DNA of 64,000 bases from Novosphingobium sp. Chol11 (GTDB lineage: Bacteria; Pseudomonadota; Alphaproteobacteria; Sphingomonadales; Sphingomonadaceae): contig CAMDQO010000013.1 in the NCBI GenBank assembly GCA_945906105.1, forward strand, positions 1 to 64,000. Direction: 5' to 3'. Position 1 is the stretch's first letter, and each line of letters starts with the position of its first letter. The notes under the pieces are model-generated. The model was given only the letters and a program-made list of their open reading frames with translations. It made no database searches and was not told the DNA's origin. Below, in pieces: positions 58,737 to 64,000 of the stretch. Made by a program: the position numbers and the translations under genes.

Positions 58737-60929
58737 ATGATGATCAAGCGGTTAGGCGGTTTTCGGCGCAGTGGCGGCAATCAGCCGACTCCCGCGTTCG
58801 CGCCTGCGGTTGATGAAGAGCGTGAAGCACTCGCCTTGCTGCGCGACTATGAAAATTCAGGGCTGGGCTGGTTCTGGGCGAGCGATGCCCAGGGCAACAT
58901 CACTTATGTCTCGGGCTGCGCCGCCACTGTTCTGGGTCAGAGTGCGCAAGCACTGATCGGCCAGCCGTTTACCTCGCTGTTTATCCTCGATGACGATGCC
59001 AGTGCCGATAATGGTCGAACCTTGCCGATGCTGATTGGCACGCACAAGACCTTCTCAGCCTTCACCGCGCGGGCGCGCAATGAAGGCGTGGAGGTCTGGT
59101 GGGCGATTTCAGGACGTCCGCAGCATGATGACCAAGGCAATTTTCTGGGCTATCGCGGCAATGGTGCAGATGTCACCGAAGCCCTGAGTGAGCAACGCGA
59201 TTCCTCACGACTGGCGCTGTTCGATTCGCTCACCGGTCTCGCCAATCGGCACTCCATGTCGCAGCGGCTGACCAACACCTTGAGCGCCTATAAAACCAGC
59301 CAGCGCAGCTGCGCTCTGATGATGATTGATCTTGATCGCTTCAAACAGGTGAACGATACGCTGGGGCATCCGGCGGGTGATGCGCTGCTCAAGCAAGTGG
59401 CCGAGCGGCTGCACGCGGTGATCGACAAGCAGGGCGAAATCGGCCGGCTGGGCGGCGATGAGTTTCAGGTGATTATTCCCGATTGTGATGATCGCGGCAA
59501 GCTGGGCGATCTTGCCAAGCGGATCATCGCGCTGATTTCGCAGCCCTATTCGATTGATAGCTCGCGCGTGGTGATCGGTGCGTCAATTGGCATTGCTGTC
59601 GCACCGTTTGACGGGGCCGATAGCGAAGAACTGGTCCGCAATGCCGATATGGCACTTTATGCAGCCAAGGATGGTGGTCGCGGCCAGTTCAGATTTTTCT
59701 CTATCGAGCTGCAAAACGCCGCTGAGAAGCGCAAGATTCTTGAAGAAGACCTGCGCGATGCGCTGGTCGAGGGTCAGATCCGGCTGGCCTATCAGCCCGT
59801 GGTCAATGCCCACAGCAATCAGGTTGTCGGACTGGAGGCGCTGATGCGCTGGGAGCATCCCGATTTCGGTGAACTGCCGCCCTCCTTGTTCATTCCTTTG
59901 GCCGAAGAATCAGAGCTGATCGTCGCGCTTGGCGAATGGGCGCTGCGCCATGCTTGTCATCAAGCGGTCGAGTGGCCGGGGGGTGTCTGCGTATCGGTCA
60001 ACATCGCCACGGCCCAGTTCGCCAGGAACGGCTTCGTGGCTACGGTGGCGCAGGCGCTAGCGGAATCGGAGCTTGAACCTTATCGGCTGGAACTGGAGTT
60101 CCCCGAAAGCGTTTTCGCCACCGACGAGACACTTTTGGATGAGACCTTTGCCCAGCTCAAACAGCTTGGTGTCAAATTAAGCCTCGATAATTTCGGGGCA
60201 GGCAATTCACCGCTCGCCAACTTGCGCAGCGCGCCCTTTGACAAGATCAAGATTGACCGTTCGGTGATCCAGGAAATGACCAATCCGCGCAGCCGTTGCG
60301 CTGCCATGGCTGCCTCGATTGTCACGCTGGCCAAGAAGCTGGGCATGGAAACCACGGCAGAAGGAATCGAAGCGCGCGACGAGCTTGAGCTGATATGCGA
60401 ACTGGGCATCGATCAGATTCAGGGGTTCATTTACGCGCCGCCTTGTTCCGGCGAAGAAGTAACCGATGCTCTGGCCACTGGGCAATGGGTGATTCAGCCC
60501 GATGGACCCGCGCGTCAGCGTGCTGATCGCCGAACCGTGCTGCGCCGGGTCGGCGTGATCCATGAAGATTTCCGCTACGACGTGATGATGCGCAACCTTT
60601 CGCGCGGCGGCGCGGCTGTTGAAGGTCTGATAGAAGTCCCGGTGGGTACGGACTTCGTTCTCGATCTGGGTGAGGGCCAGCTGGTTGTCGCCACTGTCCG
60701 ACGCTCCGAAGGGGCTGAGCAAGGACTGGAATTCGAGATTTCGCTGGTTGATGATGGTGCTGGCGGCCTTGTTACCCGTCACCGTGTGCCGCGCCATCTG
60801 CTCGACGCAATGGGTATGCCCCAACCAGGTCATACCGCCGCCTCGGTGATAGCGCTCAACACCACCGGTGGCATGCACCTGCCCAAATTTGCGACGTCCG
60901 ATGCAGGCAAGGTCGGGCGCGCAGCATAG
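58737..60929 (+). CDS. Soluble PAS-GGDEF-EAL-PilZ protein with degenerate EAL site
   Basis: A protein of about 730 residues and a paralogue of the preceding one, but with no membrane segments. PAS-like part ([18 protein letters not shown]), GGDEF at 239-243, EAL domain and a C-terminal PilZ (NLSRGG). The EAL has E367, N422, E454, K503, E542 and Q562 but the usual DDFGTGYSS is DNFGAGNSP (D484, N485): one metal-binding Asp is lost and the loop is altered, so the phosphodiesterase is probably inactive. No RxxD I-site. ATG 58737 is chosen as the last ATG pair before the conserved part; ATG 58698 is possible. Confidence 0.9.
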   Translation: MMIKRLGGFRRSGGNQPTPAFAPAVDEEREALALLRDYENSGLGWFWASDAQGNITYVSGCAATVLGQSAQALIGQPFTSLFILDDDASADNGRTLPMLIGTHKTFSAFTARARNEGVEVWWAISGRPQHDDQGNFLGYRGNGADVTEALSEQRDSSRLALFDSLTGLANRHSMSQRLTNTLSAYKTSQRSCALMMIDLDRFKQVNDTLGHPAGDALLKQVAERLHAVIDKQGEIGRLGGDEFQVIIPDCDDRGKLGDLAKRIIALISQPYSIDSSRVVIGASIGIAVAPFDGADSEELVRNADMALYAAKDGGRGQFRFFSIELQNAAEKRKILEEDLRDALVEGQIRLAYQPVVNAHSNQVVGLEALMRWEHPDFGELPPSLFIPLAEESELIVALGEWALRHACHQAVEWPGGVCVSVNIATAQFARNGFVATVAQALAESELEPYRLELEFPESVFATDETLLDETFAQLKQLGVKLSLDNFGAGNSPLANLRSAPFDKIKIDRSVIQEMTNPRSRCAAMAASIVTLAKKLGMETTAEGIEARDELELICELGIDQIQGFIYAPPCSGEEVTDALATGQWVIQPDGPARQRADRRTVLRRVGVIHEDFRYDVMMRNLSRGGAAVEGLIEVPVGTDFVLDLGEGQLVVATVRRSEGAEQGLEFEISLVDDGAGGLVTRHRVPRHLLDAMGMPQPGHTAASVIALNTTGGMHLPKFATSDAGKVGRAA

Positions 60930-60960
60930 GGCAAGTCGCGGGAATTGTGGTTCACTTCGA

Positions 60961-61075
60961 TCCTCCCCCAGTGGGGGAGGTGCCGGAGCGAAGCGGAGGC
61001 GGAGGGGTATCCACGCCAGCGGTGACACCCCTCCGTCAGCCCAAGAGGGCTGCCACCTCCCCTTCTAGGGGAGGA
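60961..61075. repeat. Complex palindromic intergenic repeat before smpB
   Basis: About 115 bp containing nested inverted repeats: CCTCCCCC/GGGGGAGG at the left, GGAGGGGT/ACCCCTCC in the middle, and CCTCCCC/GGGGAGG at the right. It can fold into a long hairpin set. Such GGAGG/CCTCC elements are widespread in sphingomonad genomes. No gene is seen in 60930-61198. Confidence 0.8.
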
Positions 61076-61198
61076 TACGCGTGGATCAGATTTTGCGCAC
61101 GCCGCTCTAACGTCAGAACGGGCTTGGCGCAGGCCAAGCCGCTGCCGCGAAAATTTGCGGTCTTCCCCTTCACCCTATCCCTCCCTACATGCCGATTC

Positions 61199-61681
61199 AT
61201 GGCACGTCCGACCCCTCCGCAATTCGAAAAGACCAAGATCGTCGCCGAGAACCGGCGCGCGCGGTACGAGTACTATATCGAAGAGGTGTTCGAGGCTGGA
61301 ATCGCCCTCACCGGAACCGAAGTGAAGTCGCTCCGCTTCGGCGAGGGGACAATCGCTGAGTCCTATGCCGAGGTGAAGAACGGCGAGGTTTGGCTGGTCA
61401 ATTCCAATGTCCCCGAATTCAGCCACGGCAACCGCTATAACCATGTGCCCAAGCGGGTCCGGAAGCTGCTGCTCAAAGAGCGCGAGATTGCCAAATTCCA
61501 CGGCGCGGTTGAGCGCAAGGGGATGACGCTGGTCCCGCTGTCGATCTATTTCAACAGCCGGGGCCGCGCCAAGGTCGAGCTGGCGCTTGCCAAGGGCAAG
61601 AACGCGGCTGACAAACGCCACACGATCAAGGAACGCGACTGGAAGCGAGACCAGGCGCGGATTATGCGGGAACATAAATGA
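61199..61681 (+). CDS. smpB: SsrA-binding protein
   Basis: A 160-residue protein that binds tmRNA and rescues stalled ribosomes. [46 protein letters not shown] begins the OB fold; [27 protein letters not shown] and [28 protein letters not shown] are typical. ATG 61199 gives the usual start; the open frame extends upstream through the repeat and is not real. It overlaps the next gene by 4 bp. Confidence 0.96.
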   Translation: MARPTPPQFEKTKIVAENRRARYEYYIEEVFEAGIALTGTEVKSLRFGEGTIAESYAEVKNGEVWLVNSNVPEFSHGNRYNHVPKRVRKLLLKEREIAKFHGAVERKGMTLVPLSIYFNSRGRAKVELALAKGKNAADKRHTIKERDWKRDQARIMREHK

Positions 61682-62292
61682 GCAAGCTTGTTACCCGCTT
61701 TGCCGGCTGGATGCACCGGACGATGCCCAAACGCGAGGAGATGGAGCACAACCGCTTCGTCGGCCCATTCGCGCGCCGTCAGGAACTGTGGCGCTTTACG
61801 CGCCGGTCAGTGCCTCGCGGGGTGGCGATTGGCCTGTGGGTGGGGATTTTTGCCCTGATTCCGGGGGTGCAGATTGTCGGCGCGGCGCTGATGTGTGTGC
61901 CCTTCAGGGGCAATATCCCGGTGGCGGCGGCGATGACCTTCCTCTCCAATCCACTGACCACGCCGCTGATCCTGCTGGCCTCGGCATGGCTTGGCAACAA
62001 GTTCGGTTTCCATGCCGATCTGCAGACACTTTATGCCCTGATGGAGAGCCACGCGAGCTTGGGTGAATGGTCAACATGGTTCTTCTCCGATGCCGCGCCT
62101 GCCGTGGTCTTTGGTCTGGCATTGATCGCCAGCAGCGCCGCGCTGATCGGCTATTTCATCGCGATCGTCACCTGGCGCTGGTGGGTAGGGCACAAGCGCC
62201 GCACCCAGTTGGCGCGCGTGATTGAGCTGCGTGAGATCATGCAGAGGGAAATCGTTTTGGGGGACATCAGCGACTTGCGCGAGGTGCCATGA
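61678..62292 (+). CDS. DUF2062 membrane protein
   Basis: A 204-residue DUF2062 protein. Helices at about residues 49-75 ([23 protein letters not shown]) and 81-104 hold the family pattern ([27 protein letters not shown]) with a conserved NPLTTP; a third near 143-165. Function is not known. It has ATGA overlaps with both smpB and the histidine kinase, which suggests translational coupling. Confidence 0.9.
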   Translation: MSKLVTRFAGWMHRTMPKREEMEHNRFVGPFARRQELWRFTRRSVPRGVAIGLWVGIFALIPGVQIVGAALMCVPFRGNIPVAAAMTFLSNPLTTPLILLASAWLGNKFGFHADLQTLYALMESHASLGEWSTWFFSDAAPAVVFGLALIASSAALIGYFIAIVTWRWWVGHKRRTQLARVIELREIMQREIVLGDISDLREVP

Positions 62293-64000
62293 GCAGTCGT
62301 GCCCCCGTCCAGTCTGCGACCAGCAGGGGCCGTTTTGACTGGCTGGGCGTCGCCGCCGCCTTGTTCCTCAGCCTCGCGCTGCTGTGGTATGTCACCGGAC
62401 AGGTGGTAGCTGTTGCCGGATTTGCTGGCGGCGCACTGGCGCTTGGCGCACTCGCCTATGTCCTGACCCAGCGTAGCACCCCCGCTCCCGCAACCGAATG
62501 GGCTCTGCCTGACTGGTCGGTAACGGTTGCGGCAATATCGCGGCCTGACGCAGGCATCGCTATCACCGACCGCGCCGGACGGCTGACCTGCGCCAATGCC
62601 ATTTATGAAAGCTGGTTCGGCACCGGACAGGCGCCGCCGCGCTTGTCGGTTGATGCCGCCTCGCTTGAGCGCCTCTCACGCGCGGCGCGCATTGCCTGGC
62701 GCGATGGGCAGGCGAGCGCCGATCTGGTCGCCAATGAACAGGGCCGCTGGCGTGCCGAGGCGGAACGCGCCGGGCGCGGCGATGATTTTCTGGTCTGGCG
62801 CTTCACCACCATCATCGCTGCCGATCCGGTGACTGATATGGTCCGCGCATTGGATGGCAAGGCGGGCCGCGCGCTCGCCCGCTATGGCATCACCGCCGCC
62901 ATCGTCGATCCCGATGGCCAGATCCGCAGCGCCAGCGCCGGGTTTGCCGAAAAGGCGACCGGCAACGCCTCTGCCGCGCTGACGGGCCAAGAGTTCACCG
63001 CGTTCCTCCATCAGGACGAGCGCGAAAACATCACTTGGGCACGCGAGGGACGGCGGGGCAGTCCGCTGACCATGTATTACCTGCCGGTCGCCGATCCCGA
63101 TGGCGGCGAGCCCGATATGGACGCCACGCCATCGCTGATGCTGCTGATGGATGCGGGCATCGCCATTGGCGGTGGCGCAAGCAGCGAGATGCCTACCGCC
63201 GCGCCGCATCTTGAGGCTCTGCTGGGCCAGTTGCCGCTCGGCCTTGCCATGGCCGATCGCGACGGGCGGTTCCTGTTCGCCAACCCGGCTTTCATGCGCG
63301 CTGCGGGCATTGAGGGTGAGGCATCGCCGCCTTATCCCTCTGACCTCGTCGTGCGTCAAGACAAGGGCGCCATGTCGGATGCGGTGCGCCGTTTTGCACA
63401 GGGGCCAGCCTCCAGCGGTGATATCGCTGTGCGGCTGAAACATCAGCCCGACGATCCGGTTTCACTGAGCCTTGCCGGAGTGCGCGGACTGGGCGAGGCC
63501 GCCGTGCTGCTCGGCCTGACCGATTCAACCGAGGAAACCCGTCTCAAGCGGCAAGTGGCGCAGGCGACCAAGATGCAGGCCGTCGGGCAACTGGCGGGCG
63601 GCGTCGCGCATGATTTCAACAATGTCCTCACCGCCATCCTTGGCACTTGCGATCTCATGCTGCTGCGCCACACGCCGGGCGATAGTGATTATGACGATAT
63701 CCAGCAGATCCGTGCCAATTCAAACCGCGCCGCCAGCCTGACCCGCCAACTCCTCGCCTTCTCGCGCCAGCAGACCTTGCGGCCGGTCGTGCTGCAATTG
63801 CCCGATGTCGTCTCTGATGTGTCGCAGATGCTGAAAAGGCTGGTGGGCGAGAAGATCCAGTTCACCGTTACCCATGATCGCGATCTTGGCCCGGTGCGCG
63901 CTGATCCGACGCAGTTGGAACAGGTGATCGTCAACCTCGTCGTCAATGCCCGCGATGCCATGTTAGGGAAACTCGATGGCCACGCCCGGCTGACCGTGAC
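62289..64000 (+). CDS. cckA: CckA-type hybrid histidine kinase, N-terminal part (cut by window edge)
   Basis: The first 570 residues of a kinase whose C terminus lies beyond base 64000. Two membrane segments (about 18-36 and 40-58), then two or three PAS-like regions (AGIAITDRAGRLTCANA, LGLAMADRDGRFLFANPAF), and a phosphoacceptor domain with H441 in QLAGGVAHDFNNVLTAILGT, then the start of the ATPase domain (DPTQLEQVIVNLVVNARDAM, N-box). AHDFNNxLTAIxG is typical of CckA, which controls CtrA in the alphaproteobacterial cell cycle. The receiver domain was not seen because of the cut. Confidence 0.88.
   Translation, partial: MSSRAPVQSATSRGRFDWLGVAAALFLSLALLWYVTGQVVAVAGFAGGALALGALAYVLTQRSTPAPATEWALPDWSVTVAAISRPDAGIAITDRAGRLTCANAIYESWFGTGQAPPRLSVDAASLERLSRAARIAWRDGQASADLVANEQGRWRAEAERAGRGDDFLVWRFTTIIAADPVTDMVRALDGKAGRALARYGITAAIVDPDGQIRSASAGFAEKATGNASAALTGQEFTAFLHQDERENITWAREGRRGSPLTMYYLPVADPDGGEPDMDATPSLMLLMDAGIAIGGGASSEMPTAAPHLEALLGQLPLGLAMADRDGRFLFANPAFMRAAGIEGEASPPYPSDLVVRQDKGAMSDAVRRFAQGPASSGDIAVRLKHQPDDPVSLSLAGVRGLGEAAVLLGLTDSTEETRLKRQVAQATKMQAVGQLAGGVAHDFNNVLTAILGTCDLMLLRHTPGDSDYDDIQQIRANSNRAASLTRQLLAFSRQQTLRPVVLQLPDVVSDVSQMLKRLVGEKIQFTVTHDRDLGPVRADPTQLEQVIVNLVVNARDAMLGKLDGHARLTV

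Noticed and set aside
60947..61198. Upstream extension of the smpB frame
   Set aside because: The extra 84 codons read through a palindromic repeat and are not SmpB-like; ATG 61199 gives the normal start.

Overview
The window is a 64 kb piece of a GC-rich alphaproteobacterial chromosome, most likely from the Sphingomonadales (Sphingomonadaceae or Erythrobacteraceae). The signs are: an F0 ATP synthase operon (atpI-atpB-atpE-atpF'-atpF) standing apart from the F1 genes; a FYDLN-acid protein / aroA / cmk / rpsA cluster; smpB, a DUF2062 gene and a CckA-type kinase overlapping by ATGA junctions; TonB-dependent uptake genes; and short palindromic intergenic repeats of the kind common in sphingomonads. 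This placement is inference from gene content and order; no search was run. Nothing resembles a prophage, a CRISPR array, an rRNA operon or a complete insertion sequence. Both window edges cut genes (trpB on the left, cckA on the right).

Layout. 0-7.5 kb: a mostly minus-strand housekeeping block (trpB, trpF, pyrF, lapA, purB, cupin, acyltransferase, NRDE protein, radC), with a small outer-membrane protein gene on the other strand between trpF and trpB. 7.5-11.5 kb: a ydbH-ynbE-ydbL operon, a predicted inner-to-outer membrane lipid bridge. 11.6-14.3 kb: the F0 operon. 14.3-16 kb: a more AT-rich pair encoding a lipoprotein agmatine deiminase-like enzyme and a small membrane protein. 16-23.8 kb: gloB, rpsA, a TPR/Sel1 protein, then the overlapping chain aroA, membrane protein, cmk, cytochrome c, and the FYDLN gene. 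23.9-31.5 kb: tRNA-Ala, then ffh-rpsP-rimM and trmD-rplS-asd; between rimM and trmD lie about 2.3 kb holding two small membrane proteins, an amidase-like protein and a VapBC toxin-antitoxin pair.

31.5-40 kb: a TPR/2OG-oxygenase protein, a hydrolase, an M2 peptidase, a TonB_C-type protein, AMP nucleosidase and the rpsF-rpsR-rplI operon. 40-47.5 kb: an accessory stretch with BrnTA, small ORFs, small membrane proteins, and a TonB-dependent receptor followed by a secreted phosphodiesterase and an esterase. 47.6-50 kb: a divergent pair (MurC/Mpl-like ligase and LD-carboxypeptidase) that fits peptidoglycan recycling, separated by a 140 bp element with 24 bp perfect inverted repeats. 50-54.3 kb: fabD, fabG, two tandem secreted paralogues and dnaN. 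54.4-61 kb: an FprA-type reductase and two tandem PAS-GGDEF-EAL-PilZ proteins, one membrane-bound with an intact EAL site and one soluble with a degraded EAL site. 61-64 kb: smpB, DUF2062 and the start of cckA.

I found no single obviously new defence or metabolic system. The best leads are the paired c-di-GMP proteins, the deiminase-like lipoprotein cassette, the TonB receptor/phosphodiesterase/esterase island, the peptidoglycan recycling pair, the toxin-antitoxin insertion inside the rimM-trmD operon, and three small ORFs of 40 to 57 codons.
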